Shown: positions 28,977 through 41,304, numbered from the stretch's first letter. The stretch is DNA of 64,000 nucleotides from Mesorhizobium sp. YIM 152430 (GCF_029210365.1 NZ_JARGES010000027.1:248001-312000); one strand, 5' to 3'. The notes: a model not told the origin generated them from the letters alone. Numbers and translations are program-made.

Positions 28977-29572
28977 CATTGCGTTTTCGATTTCTGGCCG
29001 CTGCCGGACTTGCTCTTTCCTTGTCCGGCTGTGCGTTGCTGGGCGGCGGCCCGGCTCCGCTCGACACGTTCGAGTTGACGACGACGGCGACTGCGGCGAG
29101 CGGACCACAACGCGGGCGAACCCAGGTTCTGATCGCCGAACCGACCGCATTGCAGTCGCTCGACGGGCAGGAGATCGTCATTCGAACCTCACCCGGTTCG
29201 ATCGAGTATCTGTCGGGCGCGCAATGGTCGGACCGCCTTCCGCGGGTTATCCAGGTGCGGCTGTCCGAGGCGTTCCAGGCATCCGGCCGTCTTGGCGGGG
29301 TCGGCCTGCCGGGGCAGGGGCTCGCGATCGATTATCAGATCGTGACGGAGATCCGCTCCTTCGGCGTTCGCGTCGACGGCGGCGCGCGCGCCGATGTCGG
29401 CCTCTTCGTCAAGGTGCTGAACGACCGCAACGGTTCGGTCCGCGCATCGCGCCTGTTCACCGCACAGGCGCCGGTGGCCGGAACGGGAAATATCGCTTAT
29501 GCCGCAGCCCTCGATCAGGCGTTCTCGCAGGCGATAAGCGAACTGGTGCCCTGGGCCCTCTCGGCTATGTAG
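28973..29572 (+). CDS. ABC-type transport auxiliary lipoprotein
   Basis: 199 residues. Signal peptide and lipobox LSLSGCALL place the lipid-anchored Cys at about residue 20. The mature part matches the auxiliary lipoprotein family found at the end of alphaproteobacterial mla/pqi-type operons (TFELTTTATA, QVLIAEPTALQSLDGQEIVI, YQIVTEIRSFGVR). It probably takes the place of a periplasmic or outer-membrane partner of the MCE complex. GTG start with a GGGGG stretch upstream. No mlaC or mlaA is seen. Its stop overlaps the convergent lipoprotein gene by eight bases. Confidence 0.87.
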   Translation: MTLRFRFLAAAGLALSLSGCALLGGGPAPLDTFELTTTATAASGPQRGRTQVLIAEPTALQSLDGQEIVIRTSPGSIEYLSGAQWSDRLPRVIQVRLSEAFQASGRLGGVGLPGQGLAIDYQIVTEIRSFGVRVDGGARADVGLFVKVLNDRNGSVRASRLFTAQAPVAGTGNIAYAAALDQAFSQAISELVPWALSAM

Positions 29573-29912
29573 CGGCCGCGTCGCCGATGCAGGCGCGACG
29601 CGTGAGCGAGCGGTTCATCGCGTCGATCTGGCCGATGGCGAGATTGCGCCGCCGCACCTCCTCGGCCCGAAGGTCGGGGATCAGCGGACCGACACCCATG
29701 AAGCGCGATTCGGTCGACGGCGTGCGCTTCACCGTCTGCGACAAACCGTATTGCGCGGCCAGCGCATTGCGCTCTCCGATCAGTTGCGGGCAAGGCGTGT
29801 CGTCATAACGGATCGAATTGACCACCTCCGCTTCGAGACCCTCGTTCAATGTCGTACAGCCGGAAACTGCAAGAAGGCCGAGAGCGAAAACGAGGTGAAT
29901 GGTCTGGTGCAT
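29565..29912 (-). CDS. Small hypothetical lipoprotein
   Basis: 115 residues from the ATG at 29912. The N-terminus MHQTIHLVFALGLLAVSGC is a lipoprotein signal with the lipobox AVSGC. The mature part has a conserved-looking NSIRYDDTPCPQLIGERNAL and ends in a helical EEVRRRNLAIGQIDAMNRSLTRRAC. The two later Cys (CPQ and RRAC) could form a disulfide in the periplasm. I do not recognise a named family. It overlaps the end of the mla auxiliary lipoprotein in antisense by eight bases. The frame is open 31 codons further upstream without a signal. Confidence 0.7.
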   Translation of the reverse strand: MHQTIHLVFALGLLAVSGCTTLNEGLEAEVVNSIRYDDTPCPQLIGERNALAAQYGLSQTVKRTPSTESRFMGVGPLIPDLRAEEVRRRNLAIGQIDAMNRSLTRRACIGDAAAT

Positions 29913-30078
29913 GGATGGCGGACTTTCGTGAGTTCGGCGGCATAATGCACGGAATCCGGCCATGTTCCAGCTTGATGACGGTTCGGGATCGCGAATCTGC
30001 CGCAATCGGTGCTAGAACTCCGTAACGCAGCGGATTCGGGGTGTTTCCGCGCAATCAGGGCAAATGCTGGAGGGAATC

Positions 30079-30738
30079 TTGACTTCGATGAAGCTCGCCG
30101 TCGCTGCGACGGCTCTCATTTTCGCAGGCGGCTGCACGACGGACCCGTTCACCGGCGAACAACGCATGTCGAACACGGCAGGCGGTGCCGCGATCGGAGC
30201 GGGCCTCGGCGCGCTCGCCGGCCTTGCCGTCGGCGGCAGCGACCGCGCGCAGCGCAATGCCGTCCTGATCGGTGCCGGCGTCGGTGCGCTCGGCGGCGGC
30301 GCCATCGGCAATTACATGGACCGGCAGGAAGACGAACTGCGCCAGCAGCTTCAGGGCACCGGCGTCTCGGTCACGCGCCAGGGCGACCAGATCGTCCTGA
30401 ACATGCCGTCCAACGTCACCTTCGATACCGACCAGGATCAGGTTCGCGGCGAGTTCTACAACACGCTGAACTCGGTCGCTCTCGTATTGCGTCGCTATGA
30501 GCAGACCGTCGTGGACGTCAACGGCCACACCGATTCCACCGGAAACCCTGCCTACAATCAGGGCCTGTCGGAGCGTCGCGCGCTGTCGGTCGCGAATTAT
30601 CTCAACGCCCAGGGCATCGACGGTCGCCGCTTCGCCGTCAACGGTTTCGGTGATCGCCAGCCGATAACGTCCAACGCGACGCCGGAAGGGCGCCAGCAGA
30701 ACCGCCGCGTCGAGATCTACCTCGCGCCGATCACCTGA
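30079..30738 (+). CDS. OmpA-family outer-membrane lipoprotein with glycine zipper
   Basis: About 219 residues. Signal peptide with lipobox IFAGGCTT. A glycine-zipper segment (GGAAIGAGLGALAGLAVGG and GAGVGALGGGAIGNYMD, about 30-85) is followed by the OmpA C-terminal peptidoglycan-binding domain with FDTDQDQVR, VDVNGHTDSTG and LSERRALSVANYL. The architecture resembles YiaD and anchors the outer membrane to peptidoglycan. The start is probably TTG at 30079, with GGAGG five bases upstream; the ATG at 30088 is too far from that site. Ends before a terminator. Confidence 0.93.
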   Translation: MTSMKLAVAATALIFAGGCTTDPFTGEQRMSNTAGGAAIGAGLGALAGLAVGGSDRAQRNAVLIGAGVGALGGGAIGNYMDRQEDELRQQLQGTGVSVTRQGDQIVLNMPSNVTFDTDQDQVRGEFYNTLNSVALVLRRYEQTVVDVNGHTDSTGNPAYNQGLSERRALSVANYLNAQGIDGRRFAVNGFGDRQPITSNATPEGRQQNRRVEIYLAPIT

Positions 30739-30761
30739 CCGGATAAGCAGACGAAACGAGA

Positions 30762-30783
30762 AGCCCCGGATTTCGGGGTTTTT
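30762..30783 (+). terminator. Rho-independent terminator between ompA-like gene and psuG
   Basis: CCCCG (30764-30768) pairs with CGGGG (30774-30778), followed by TTTTT, between convergent genes. Confidence 0.65.
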
Positions 30784-30785
30784 CG

Positions 30786-31697
30786 TCAGAGCGCCTTGGC
30801 GATCCTGGCCGCCAGCCGGGCGTTGTTCTCGACCAGCGCGATGTTGGTCTTGAGGCTCGCGCCATCGGTGAGTTCCAGCAGCCGGCCGAGAAGATAGGGC
30901 GTCACCGCCTTGCCGCTGATGCCCTTGGGGCCGAGTTCGGCTTGCGCCTGCGCGATGTGGCCGGCCATGATGTCAGCTGGAATTTCCTGGTGCTGCGGCA
31001 CCGGGTTTGCGATCAACATGCCGCCGCGCAATCCCAATTCCTGTCGCGTCCTGTGGAAGCGCGCAATGTCTTCCGCCTCGTCGAGCCTCAGCGGCGCGGG
31101 CAGGGGAGAGCGCGACGACCAGAAGGCCGGCATGACGTCCGTCCGGTATCCGACGACCGGAACACCGCGCGTCTCCAGAACCTCCAGCGTCTTTTCGACG
31201 TCGAGAATGGCTTTCGCACCGGCCGAGACGACGATGACCGGCGTGCGCGCAAGTTCGTCGAGATCGGCCGAAATGTCGAAGCTCGTCTCGGCGCCCTTAT
31301 GGACCCCGCCAATCCCGCCGGTGGCGAAAACCCCGATGCCGGCGAAGTCCGCCGCGATCATCGTCGCGGCGACGGTGGTTCCGCCCGTTTTCTTCTGCGC
31401 GACGGCGAAAGCGAGATCGGCGCGCGACAGCTTCATTACATTCCGGGCCTGCGCGAGCGCGTCGCGTTCGCCATCGCTGAGCCCGATCTTTATTCGTCCC
31501 TCGACGATGGCGATCGTCGCTGGCACCGCGCCTTCCCCCCGGATGATCTCTTCCACCCGTGCCGCCATCTCGCCATTCTGCGGATAGGGCATTCCATGGG
31601 TGATGATCGTGCTTTCAAGCGCGACGATCGGTTTGCCGGCCGCCAATGCTGCGGCGACTTCGGCCGAGAGATCGAGATGAGATTGGCTTGGCGTCAT
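30786..31697 (-). CDS. psuG: Pseudouridine-5'-phosphate glycosidase
   Basis: 303 residues. Splits pseudouridine 5'-phosphate to uracil and ribose 5-phosphate, allowing recycling of pseudouridine from RNA. Family motifs include ALESTIITHGMPYPQN (27-42), KKTGGTTVAATMIAA with the catalytic-region Lys, FATGGIGGVHKGAE, and VSAGAKAILDVEKTLEVLET. Full length. Its ATG overlaps the psuK stop (ATGA at 31694-31697), giving a tightly coupled psuK-psuG operon that supplies both steps of the pathway. Confidence 0.96.
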   Translation of the reverse strand: MTPSQSHLDLSAEVAAALAAGKPIVALESTIITHGMPYPQNGEMAARVEEIIRGEGAVPATIAIVEGRIKIGLSDGERDALAQARNVMKLSRADLAFAVAQKKTGGTTVAATMIAADFAGIGVFATGGIGGVHKGAETSFDISADLDELARTPVIVVSAGAKAILDVEKTLEVLETRGVPVVGYRTDVMPAFWSSRSPLPAPLRLDEAEDIARFHRTRQELGLRGGMLIANPVPQHQEIPADIMAGHIAQAQAELGPKGISGKAVTPYLLGRLLELTDGASLKTNIALVENNARLAARIAKAL

Positions 31698-32641
31698 TTC
31701 AGGCTCCGGGTCACTTCCGGCACGTCGGCCAGGCGGTTCAGCAATTCGGTTTCACCGAAATTCGCGACGACGGTTTCGCTCTGGATCGTCAGCGATGCGG
31801 CGGCGATGCCATGGCGCACCGCCTCGCAAAAGTCCAGCCCTTGCAACATGCGCGCCATCGTCACGCCCGCAAGCGAATCGCCGGCGCCCGTCACGTCGCG
31901 TACGTCGGGCGTGCGTGGAGGCGCGAGAATCGCGGGCTGGCCGTTGTCCAGCAGAAGCAGGTGCCCGGCGCCCGCCGTCACGACGGCACGCGCGAGATGC
32001 GCCGCATCGAGCGCGGCGATCAGCTGATCGTCGCTCGCCCCCAAGGCAAGCCCGGTGATGGCACAGGCTTCGTTGCGGTTCATGAACAGGACTGCAAACG
32101 AACCGAGGATCGGCTTCAGTCGCAATATCTTGGCCGGCGAAACGCCGATTGCAAAAAGCGGCCGCGCATCGATCGAGCCGGCCAATCGTTCCAGCGCCGT
32201 CTGTGGCAGGTTGGCCTCAGTCAGAATGCCGCTGGCCCTGCCGAGGGCGTCGCGAAAAGGATGACGACGCAACTGCTTGTCGAACGCCTGTTCGTAGAGC
32301 GCCATGTCCGCAAAGCCGCAGACGAGTTCGCCGCTTTCTTCCAGAATGGCTGTGTAGCTCGGCGTCGCGCGGTCCAGAAACGTCGCCGAAAGGTCCTCGA
32401 TCTTCGCTTCGGCGATCGCCTTTTCGACCAGCCACCCGGCAGCGTCGCCGCCGCGCACTGAGAGCATCGCCCCGCTCGCGCCGATCAGGCAGGCATTTCG
32501 CAGCGCATTGAACGCGCCGCCGCCGACCTCCTCACGCATCGCTCCGGGATTGGACGCGCCAGGCCGATAGGCGCCGGCGATGACGCCGCGCCGGTCGATA
32601 TGCGCACCCCCGATGGCCAGAATCGCAGGTCCCGGACTCAT
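31694..32641 (-). CDS. psuK: PfkB-family carbohydrate kinase, pseudouridine kinase
   Basis: 315 residues, ribokinase fold. Motifs: ILAIGGAHIDRRG at the N-terminus, VGGGAFNALRNACLIGA, and the C-terminal PfkB signature DVTGAGDSLAGVTMARML with the catalytic Asp in GAGD. By its overlap with psuG it is assigned to phosphorylating pseudouridine. The start at 32641 has GGAG nine bases upstream; the frame is open 65 codons further but lacks kinase sequence there. A perfect GAAC-N7-GAAC box lies about 70 bp upstream, between this gene and recA. Confidence 0.88.
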   Translation of the reverse strand: MSPGPAILAIGGAHIDRRGVIAGAYRPGASNPGAMREEVGGGAFNALRNACLIGASGAMLSVRGGDAAGWLVEKAIAEAKIEDLSATFLDRATPSYTAILEESGELVCGFADMALYEQAFDKQLRRHPFRDALGRASGILTEANLPQTALERLAGSIDARPLFAIGVSPAKILRLKPILGSFAVLFMNRNEACAITGLALGASDDQLIAALDAAHLARAVVTAGAGHLLLLDNGQPAILAPPRTPDVRDVTGAGDSLAGVTMARMLQGLDFCEAVRHGIAAASLTIQSETVVANFGETELLNRLADVPEVTRSLK

Positions 32642-32709
32642 GGCGCGATGCTCCTGCGAAGCCGAAGATGCGCACGATATGACGATGACGCGACCCTGGG
32701 GAAGGTGGA

Positions 32710-32724
32710 GAACATAATTCGAAC
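32710..32724. promoter_or_regulatory. Perfect alphaproteobacterial LexA-type box
   Basis: GAACATAATTCGAAC matches the GAAC-N7-GAAC consensus of alphaproteobacterial LexA. It is 69 bp upstream of psuK and 125 bp upstream of recA, and could serve either. Confidence 0.65.
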
Positions 32725-32765
32725 ATGCATGGCGAAACGTTGATGTTTCAGTGGCTTGACCCCAC

Positions 32766-32794
32766 TTGCAAAGTGAGAACAAAAAAGGTACAAA
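32766..32794 (+). promoter_or_regulatory. recA: recA promoter with overlapping LexA-like box
   Basis: TTGCAA (32766-32771), a 17-bp spacer, and TACAAA (32789-32794). A second LexA-like site, GAACAAAAAAGGTAC at 32777-32791 (last half GTAC rather than GAAC), covers the spacer and -10, the position expected for SOS repression. Confidence 0.65.
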
Positions 32795-32848
32795 AATCCA
32801 CGGGACACGGAACTGTCCATCTTCGCTGACCAGCACGGGGTATGTATC

Positions 32849-33949
32849 ATGGCTCAGAATTCATTGCGGCTTGTAGAGGACAGATCTGTGGACAAGACAA
32901 AGGCACTCGACGCTGCGCTTTCGCAGATCGAGCGTGCATTCGGCAAGGGCTCGATCATGCGGCTCGGCGCGAACGAGCAGGTGGTGGAGATCGAGACCAT
33001 TCCCACCGGATCGCTCGGACTCGACATCGCGCTCGGCGTCGGCGGCCTTCCAAAAGGACGAATTATCGAGATTTACGGACCGGAAAGCTCGGGCAAAACG
33101 ACGCTTGCGCTGCACACGGTCGCCGAGGCGCAGAAGAAGGGTGGCATCTGCGCCTTCGTCGATGCCGAACATGCGCTCGATCCCGTCTATGCCCGCAAGC
33201 TCGGCGTCGATCTGGAGAACTTGCTGATCTCGCAGCCCGACACCGGCGAGCAGGCGCTGGAAATCTGCGACACGCTGGTCCGCTCCGGTGCGATCGACGT
33301 GCTCGTCGTGGATTCGGTCGCGGCACTTACGCCGCGCGCGGAAATCGAAGGCGAGATGGGCGATTCGCTGCCGGGCCTCCAGGCACGCCTGATGAGCCAG
33401 GCGCTGCGCAAGCTGACCGCTTCGATTTCGCGGTCCAACACCATGGTCATCTTCATCAACCAGATCCGCATGAAGATCGGCGTCATGTTCGGCTCGCCCG
33501 AGACGACGACGGGCGGCAACGCGCTCAAGTTCTATGCTTCGGTGCGCCTCGACATCCGCCGCATCGGCTCGGTCAAGGACCGTGACGAGGTCGTCGGCAA
33601 CCAGACCCGCGTCAAGGTCGTCAAGAACAAGCTCGCACCGCCCTTCAAGCAGGTCGAGTTCGACATCATGTATGGCGAAGGCGTATCGAAGACCGGCGAA
33701 CTGGTCGATCTCGGCGTCAAGGCCGGCGTGGTTGAAAAGTCGGGCGCCTGGTTCTCCTACAATTCCCAGCGCCTCGGTCAGGGGCGCGAGAATGCCAAGC
33801 AGTTCCTGCGCGACAACCCGGCCGCTGCCCGCGAGATCGAACTGGCACTTCGCCAGAATGCCGGTCTGATCGCGGAGAAGTTCCTCGATGAAGGAAGGCC
33901 CGAGGATGGGGACGGCGATTCCGGTTTCGATGATGCGTCGGGCATGTAG
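32849..33949 (+). CDS. recA: Recombinase RecA
   Basis: 366 residues. Catalyses DNA strand exchange and triggers LexA self-cleavage in the SOS response. Walker [12 protein letters not shown], Walker [13 protein letters not shown], the DNA-binding loops around [19 protein letters not shown] and [24 protein letters not shown], and an acidic C-terminal tail are all present. ATG at 32849; an in-frame GTG at [11 protein letters not shown] is a less likely start. A terminator follows, then alaS. Confidence 0.99.
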   Translation: MAQNSLRLVEDRSVDKTKALDAALSQIERAFGKGSIMRLGANEQVVEIETIPTGSLGLDIALGVGGLPKGRIIEIYGPESSGKTTLALHTVAEAQKKGGICAFVDAEHALDPVYARKLGVDLENLLISQPDTGEQALEICDTLVRSGAIDVLVVDSVAALTPRAEIEGEMGDSLPGLQARLMSQALRKLTASISRSNTMVIFINQIRMKIGVMFGSPETTTGGNALKFYASVRLDIRRIGSVKDRDEVVGNQTRVKVVKNKLAPPFKQVEFDIMYGEGVSKTGELVDLGVKAGVVEKSGAWFSYNSQRLGQGRENAKQFLRDNPAAAREIELALRQNAGLIAEKFLDEGRPEDGDGDSGFDDASGM

Positions 33950-33974
33950 GCGCTTCGCATGATGGATGTTGAAG

Positions 33975-34001
33975 GCCGCCGGCTCGTCCGGCGGCTTTTT
34001 T
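33975..34001 (+). terminator. Rho-independent terminator of recA
   Basis: GCCGCCGG (33975-33982), loop CTCGT, CCGGCGGC (33988-33995), then six T. Confidence 0.92.
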
Positions 34002-34132
34002 GATGGAAAGCGCCGCCGGTCCCGGACCGTTCGGAAACGTTCCTTTCGGATTTCTGGACAGCGCCGGGACCCGAGGATAAAAGGCCTTTCCTTCCCTGAT
34101 GTCGGGGCCAGCCAGCACATAAAGGTTCGCAG

Positions 34133-36793
<2,661 letters not shown>

Positions 36794-36813
36794 ATGGCCT
36801 GATGCCGGAATGA

Positions 36814-36841
36814 AAAAAGCCGCGGGAGTCCGCGGCTTTTT
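36814..36841. terminator. Bidirectional terminator alaS / PRC-barrel gene
   Basis: GCCGCGG (36819-36825), loop GAGT, CCGCGGC (36830-36836), flanked by an A run on the left and a T run on the right, so it can stop both convergent transcripts. Confidence 0.88.
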
Positions 36842-36862
36842 GTCCATATGAACGACCGTCGA

Positions 36863-37225
36863 TCAGTCGTTCCAGATTTCCATCGAACCGACTGCGGTAG
36901 CATCCGCGTTGAGCACGAGCTGGTTGTTTTCCCAGGTGAACTGGTCAAGCGGGACAACGACGTCCTGATCGGCAAAGCCGCCATTGCCTTCGAAGTCGAC
37001 CACGAGAGCCGTTGCGGTGCCGGCTTGCGTTCCGACCACCTCTTCGACCTCGCCGACTTTCTCGCCGCCGGCATAGACGTCCCAGTCGTCGATCTGGTCG
37101 ACGGTCGCGTTGAGCGCGGGAACCTGAACATTGTCTTCGATCTCGACCCATGCCGTCTGTGCGAATGCAGAGCTGGCCAGAAGGGCGGACGAGACGAATG
37201 CGAGGGTAACGGTCTTGGCGAACAT
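36863..37225 (-). CDS. Secreted PRC-barrel domain protein
   Basis: 120 residues from the ATG at 37225, which has AAGGAG six bases upstream. Signal peptide MFAKTVTLAFVSSALLASSA with cleavage near AFAQ. The mature part resembles a PRC-barrel: VDQIDDWDVYAGGEKVGEVEEVVG, ALVVDFEGNGGF, VVVPLDQF. It is very acidic. The function of periplasmic PRC-barrel proteins of this kind is unknown. A second, cytoplasmic PRC-barrel gene is at 48.4 kb. It lies between alaS and icd, monocistronic with its own terminators on both sides. Confidence 0.8.
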   Translation of the reverse strand: MFAKTVTLAFVSSALLASSAFAQTAWVEIEDNVQVPALNATVDQIDDWDVYAGGEKVGEVEEVVGTQAGTATALVVDFEGNGGFADQDVVVPLDQFTWENNQLVLNADATAVGSMEIWND

Positions 37226-37301
37226 GGACTGCTCCTTGAAATTGATACTCGCCTTCAATGCACGAGGGATGGTTTGGTTCGCCGAATAACGCGGTTTGTA
37301 T

Positions 37302-37331
37302 AAATGAAAGGGCGGCCGAGGAAGCCGCCCT
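37302..37331 (-). terminator. Rho-independent terminator of icd
   Basis: On the minus strand AGGGCGGC pairs with GCCGCCCT (37331-37324 and 37316-37309) around a 7-nt loop, followed by TTCATTT. Confidence 0.8.
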
Positions 37332-37356
37332 GTTCAATTTACATTCAGCCTGGTCC

Positions 37357-38571
37357 TCAGGCGGCCATCGCCTTTTGCAGGTTCTCGTCGACCTTGTCGA
37401 GGAAGCCGGTCGTCGAGAGCCAGGGCTGGTCGGCACCGATGAGAAGCGCCAGATCCTTGGTCATGTGACCGGATTCGACGGTCTCGATGCAGACGCGCTC
37501 GAGCGTCTCGGCGAAGTTCTTCAGTTCTTCATTGTCGTCGAGCTTGGCGCGATGCGCGAGGCCGCGCGTCCACGCGAAGATCGACGCGATCGAATTGGTC
37601 GAGGTCTCCTGACCCTTCTCGTGCTGGCGGAAATGGCGGGTCACCGTGCCGTGGGCGGCTTCGGCCTCGACGGTCTGGCCGTCCGGCGTCATCAGCACAG
37701 AGGTCATCAGGCCGAGCGAACCGAAGCCCTGCGCGACCGTGTCGGACTGGACGTCGCCGTCATAGTTCTTGCAGGCCCAGACATAGCCGCCCGACCATTT
37801 GAGCGAGGCCGCGACCATGTCGTCGATCAGCCGGTGCTCGTAGGTGATCTTCTTTTCCTTGAACTTGTCCAGGAACTCGGTCTCGTAGACTTCCTGGAAG
37901 ATATCCTTGAAGCGGCCGTCATAGGCTTTGAGGATCGTGTTCTTGGTCGAAAGATAGACCGGATAGCCGCGCAGAAGGCCGTAATTCAGCGAGGCGCGAG
38001 CGAATTCGCGGATCGAATCGTCGAGATTGTACATCGCCATGGCGACACCGGAGGCTGGCGCATCGAACACTTCATGCTCGATGACCTGGCCGTCCTCGCC
38101 GACGAACTTGATCGTCAGCTTGCCGGCGCCGGGAAACTTGAAATCGGTCGCGCGATACTGGTCGCCGAAGGCGTGGCGGCCGACGATGATCGGCTGCGTC
38201 CAGCCCGGAACGAGGCGCGGCACGTTTTTCATGATGATCGGCTCGCGGAAGATGGTGCCGCCGAGGATGTTGCGGATCGTGCCGTTGGGCGAGCGCCACA
38301 TCTTCTTGAGGCCGAATTCCTCGACGCGCGCTTCGTCCGGGGTGATCGTCGCGCACTTTACGCCGACGCCGTACTTCTTGATCGCTTCGGCCGCGTCGAT
38401 GGTGATCTGGTCGTCCGTCGCGTCGCGGCTTTCCATGCCGAGGTCGAAATATTTCAGGTCGACGTCAAGGTAGGGGTGGATCAGCTTGTCCTTGATGAAC
38501 TGCCAGATGATCCGCGTCATCTCGTCGCCGTCGAGTTCGACGACCGGATTTGCCACCTTGATCTTCGCCAT
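37357..38571 (-). CDS. icd: NADP-dependent isocitrate dehydrogenase
   Basis: 404 residues from the ATG at 38571 ([20 protein letters not shown]). Converts isocitrate to 2-oxoglutarate in the TCA cycle. It belongs to the dimeric eukaryote-like class common in rhizobia, with [17 protein letters not shown] in the substrate-binding region, [26 protein letters not shown] with metal-binding Asp, and [13 protein letters not shown]. The 37 upstream open codons do not belong. A candidate promoter is seen upstream and a terminator downstream. Confidence 0.98.
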   Translation of the reverse strand: MAKIKVANPVVELDGDEMTRIIWQFIKDKLIHPYLDVDLKYFDLGMESRDATDDQITIDAAEAIKKYGVGVKCATITPDEARVEEFGLKKMWRSPNGTIRNILGGTIFREPIIMKNVPRLVPGWTQPIIVGRHAFGDQYRATDFKFPGAGKLTIKFVGEDGQVIEHEVFDAPASGVAMAMYNLDDSIREFARASLNYGLLRGYPVYLSTKNTILKAYDGRFKDIFQEVYETEFLDKFKEKKITYEHRLIDDMVAASLKWSGGYVWACKNYDGDVQSDTVAQGFGSLGLMTSVLMTPDGQTVEAEAAHGTVTRHFRQHEKGQETSTNSIASIFAWTRGLAHRAKLDDNEELKNFAETLERVCIETVESGHMTKDLALLIGADQPWLSTTGFLDKVDENLQKAMAA

Positions 38572-38639
38572 GAGAAATGCCTCGCTGTCTGTTGGGAGAA
38601 GGCGCGACCAGAGCGGGACGCGCCGGGAATTTGCGGCCC

Positions 38640-38668
38640 CTATAGCATTGTGCGCCCGGAAGGCAAAG
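38640..38668 (-). promoter_or_regulatory. Candidate icd promoter
   Basis: On the minus strand CTTTGC (38668-38663), a 17-bp spacer and CTATAG (38645-38640), 69 bp before the icd ATG. The -10 is good and the -35 weak. Confidence 0.4.
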
Positions 38669-38711
38669 CCGAACGGACGCAAGGCTTTGGACGCAATGGG
38701 GAGAGGTTCGA

Positions 38712-39608
38712 ATGAGCGGCGACGTGCGGTTTTTCCGGTTCGATACCGGCCAGATTTCCCTCAATGTCGCCGAGATGGGGGATCGAGGCAAACCACTGAT
38801 AATCTGCCTGCACGGCTTTCCCGAATATTGGGCGGCGTGGGAAGGCGTGATGCGCGCGCTTGCGGATGATTTCCATCTCGTCGCACCCGACCAGCGCGGT
38901 TTCAACCTGTCCGACAAGCCGCAGGGCGTCGACGCCTATCGATCGAAGCACATCGTCGCCGATCTTGCCGCGCTCGCCGACCATCTGTCGCGCGATAGGC
39001 CCTTCGTGCTCGCCGGCCACGACTGGGGCGCGTCGATCGCCTATGCCTACGCGTTCGCGCATCCCGAGCGCCTGTCGCATCTCGTCATCGCGAACGGCGT
39101 TCATCCTGCGCTTTTCCAGCGCGCGATCTCGCACGATCCGGAGCAGCGCAAGGCGAGCCAGTACATGAACCGCCTGCGTGCCGAGGGCGCCGAGTTGCGC
39201 ATGGCGGAAGACGACTATCGTCGCACCTTCAACATGCTGTCGGGATTCTCGAAGACGGCGTGGATGAACGAAGACGAACGCACGCGTTATATGGAAGCGT
39301 GGAGCCGGCCCGGCGCGATGACCGGGATGCTCAACTGGTATCGCGCTTCACCGATCGCCGTTCCCGCCATCGGTCAGCCGGCCGCACATTCGCCGATCGA
39401 CGACATGCCGGATGCGGCAATGCGCGTTCGCTTGCCGCATCTTCTGCTCTGGGGCGAGGCGGACGAGGCCCTGCGTCCGGTGACGATCGCGGATCTCGCC
39501 GACTATGCGCCCGACCTGATCGTTCGACGCTTTTCCGACAGCGGCCACTGGATCTTGCATGAACGTCCGCAAGCCGTGGCAAGTGCAATCCGCGAGTTCG
39601 TCGGCTGA
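38712..39608 (+). CDS. Alpha/beta hydrolase, epoxide hydrolase/haloacetate dehalogenase type
   Basis: 298 residues. [14 protein letters not shown] carries the oxyanion-hole HG-x-P motif. The nucleophile elbow is [15 protein letters not shown], with Asp as nucleophile, which marks the epoxide hydrolase/dehalogenase branch rather than Ser esterases. The catalytic His is in [12 protein letters not shown]. Substrate unknown; cytoplasmic. Divergent from icd and upstream of trmJ by about 50 bp. Confidence 0.88.
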   Translation: MSGDVRFFRFDTGQISLNVAEMGDRGKPLIICLHGFPEYWAAWEGVMRALADDFHLVAPDQRGFNLSDKPQGVDAYRSKHIVADLAALADHLSRDRPFVLAGHDWGASIAYAYAFAHPERLSHLVIANGVHPALFQRAISHDPEQRKASQYMNRLRAEGAELRMAEDDYRRTFNMLSGFSKTAWMNEDERTRYMEAWSRPGAMTGMLNWYRASPIAVPAIGQPAAHSPIDDMPDAAMRVRLPHLLLWGEADEALRPVTIADLADYAPDLIVRRFSDSGHWILHERPQAVASAIREFVG

Positions 39609-39656
39609 CGCCTGTTCCGTTTTTTCCGCGCCTGTGCCAGTGGTGAATCCGCATCG

Positions 39657-40511
39657 ATGAACGGGAAAGACATGGCAGGCACCGACCGCGACCGCACGCT
39701 GATCCAGGAAGGACCGGCGATCATCCTCGTCGAGCCGCAGCTTGGCGAGAATATCGGCATGGTCGCGCGTGCCATGGCGAATTTCGGCCTGGCCGAACTG
39801 CGCCTCGTCAACCCGCGCGACGGTTGGCCGAGCGAGAAGGCCAGGGCTGCCGCTTCGAAGGCGGATCATGTCATCGACAAGGTCCGCGTCTTCGAAACGC
39901 TTGCCGAAGCGATCGCCGACCTGAACTACGTGCTCGCCACCACGGCCCGCCAGCGCGACGGCTTCAAGCCCGTGCGCGGGCCGGTTTCGGCGGCGGGTGA
40001 GCTGCGCCGACGGTTCGGCGCGGGCGAGGGGATCGGAATCCTCTTCGGGCGCGAGCGGTTCGGCCTCGACAATGAGGAAGTGGCGCTCGCCGACGAGATC
40101 GTCACCTTCCCGGTCAATCCCGCCTTCGCCTCGCTCAACATCGCGCAGGCCGTCCTCCTGATGTCCTATGAATGGATGAAAAGCGGTTCGGAAACCGAGC
40201 AGGTGCCTTTTTCCGGCCCCGTCATCGAGCAGGCGCCGAAGGCGATCTTCGCCGGTTTTTTCGACCATCTGGAATCGGCGCTCGACGCGCGCGGCTACTT
40301 TCGTCCTGCGGCGAAGAAGCCGCGCATGGTCGACGCCTTGCGCGCGGTGCTGACCCGGCCGGGCTTCAGCGTCGCCGAGATAAAGCTCCTGCGCGGGGCC
40401 CTGAACTCGCTCGACTACTACTCCCCGAAAGAGCCGCGCGGCGCGGGATATTCGAAACGCAAGGCCGAGGCGGACGCGCAGGGTCGCGAGCCGGGAGACG
40501 CGGATGGCTGA
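39657..40511 (+). CDS. trmJ: tRNA (cytidine/uridine-32-2'-O-)-methyltransferase TrmJ
   Basis: 284 residues, SPOUT methyltransferase that 2'-O-methylates position 32 of tRNA. Motifs are [55 protein letters not shown], and the knot strand [23 protein letters not shown]-terminal extension of about 60 residues is usual for TrmJ. An alternative ATG at 39672 (MAGTDRDR) has GGGA closer upstream and could be the start. Its end overlaps the murI start by eight bases. Confidence 0.92.
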   Translation: MNGKDMAGTDRDRTLIQEGPAIILVEPQLGENIGMVARAMANFGLAELRLVNPRDGWPSEKARAAASKADHVIDKVRVFETLAEAIADLNYVLATTARQRDGFKPVRGPVSAAGELRRRFGAGEGIGILFGRERFGLDNEEVALADEIVTFPVNPAFASLNIAQAVLLMSYEWMKSGSETEQVPFSGPVIEQAPKAIFAGFFDHLESALDARGYFRPAAKKPRMVDALRAVLTRPGFSVAEIKLLRGALNSLDYYSPKEPRGAGYSKRKAEADAQGREPGDADG

Positions 40512-41304
40512 CCGGCCGATCATCCTGTTCGATTCAGGGATTGGCGGCCTGACCGTCCTGCGCGAGGCACGCGTCTTGATGCCCGACCGGCGCTTCGTCT
40601 ACGTGGCCGACGACGCGGCGTTCCCCTATGGCGACTGGGAGGAAGAGGCGCTCAAGGCGCGGATCGTCGAGCTTGCCGGCAAGCTGATCGCCGAGCACGA
40701 CCCGCTGGTCTTCGCCATTCCCTGCAACACGGCCTCGACCTTGGTTCTCCAGGATCTGCGCGCCTCCTATCCCTCGACACCCTTCGTCGGCACGGTGCCG
40801 GCGATCAAGCCGGCTGCCGAGCGTACACGCTCCGGGCTGATCTCGGTTCTGGCAACGCCGGGAACGGTCAAGCGCGCCTATACGCGCAATCTGATCCAGT
40901 CCTTCGCGACCAGATGCCATGTGCGGCTCGTCGGCAGCCAGTCGCTGGCGCGTTTTGCCGAGGCGCACATTCGCGGCGAGCCCGTCGATACGGATGCGAT
41001 CCGCGCCGAGATCGAGCCCTGCTTCGTCGAGCAGGACGGCCGGCGCACCGACATCGTCGTCCTTGCCTGCACGCATTATCCCTTTCTGGCCAACGTGTTC
41101 CGGCGACTCGCGCCCTGGCCGGTCGACTGGCTCGACCCGGCAGAGGCGATCGCGCGGCGCGTTCTGGCGCTTCTGGACAACAAGCCGGCCGGCGGCGGCG
41201 ACCGCAATGTTTTCGACCACGCGGTATTCACCTCGGGCAATGCCGATTTTGCGGTCAACCGGCTGATGCAGGGTTTCGGGCTTCAATCAATCGCCCGGCC
41301 TTGA
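40504..41304 (+). CDS. murI: Glutamate racemase
   Basis: 266 residues. Makes D-glutamate for peptidoglycan. Conserved [11 protein letters not shown] at the start, [11 protein letters not shown], and the two catalytic cysteines in IPCNTAST and LACTHYPFL. Full length. Coupled to trmJ by an 8-bp overlap. Its TGA stop lies inside the -35 hexamer of the candidate secG promoter. Confidence 0.96.
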   Translation: MADRPIILFDSGIGGLTVLREARVLMPDRRFVYVADDAAFPYGDWEEEALKARIVELAGKLIAEHDPLVFAIPCNTASTLVLQDLRASYPSTPFVGTVPAIKPAAERTRSGLISVLATPGTVKRAYTRNLIQSFATRCHVRLVGSQSLARFAEAHIRGEPVDTDAIRAEIEPCFVEQDGRRTDIVVLACTHYPFLANVFRRLAPWPVDWLDPAEAIARRVLALLDNKPAGGGDRNVFDHAVFTSGNADFAVNRLMQGFGLQSIARP

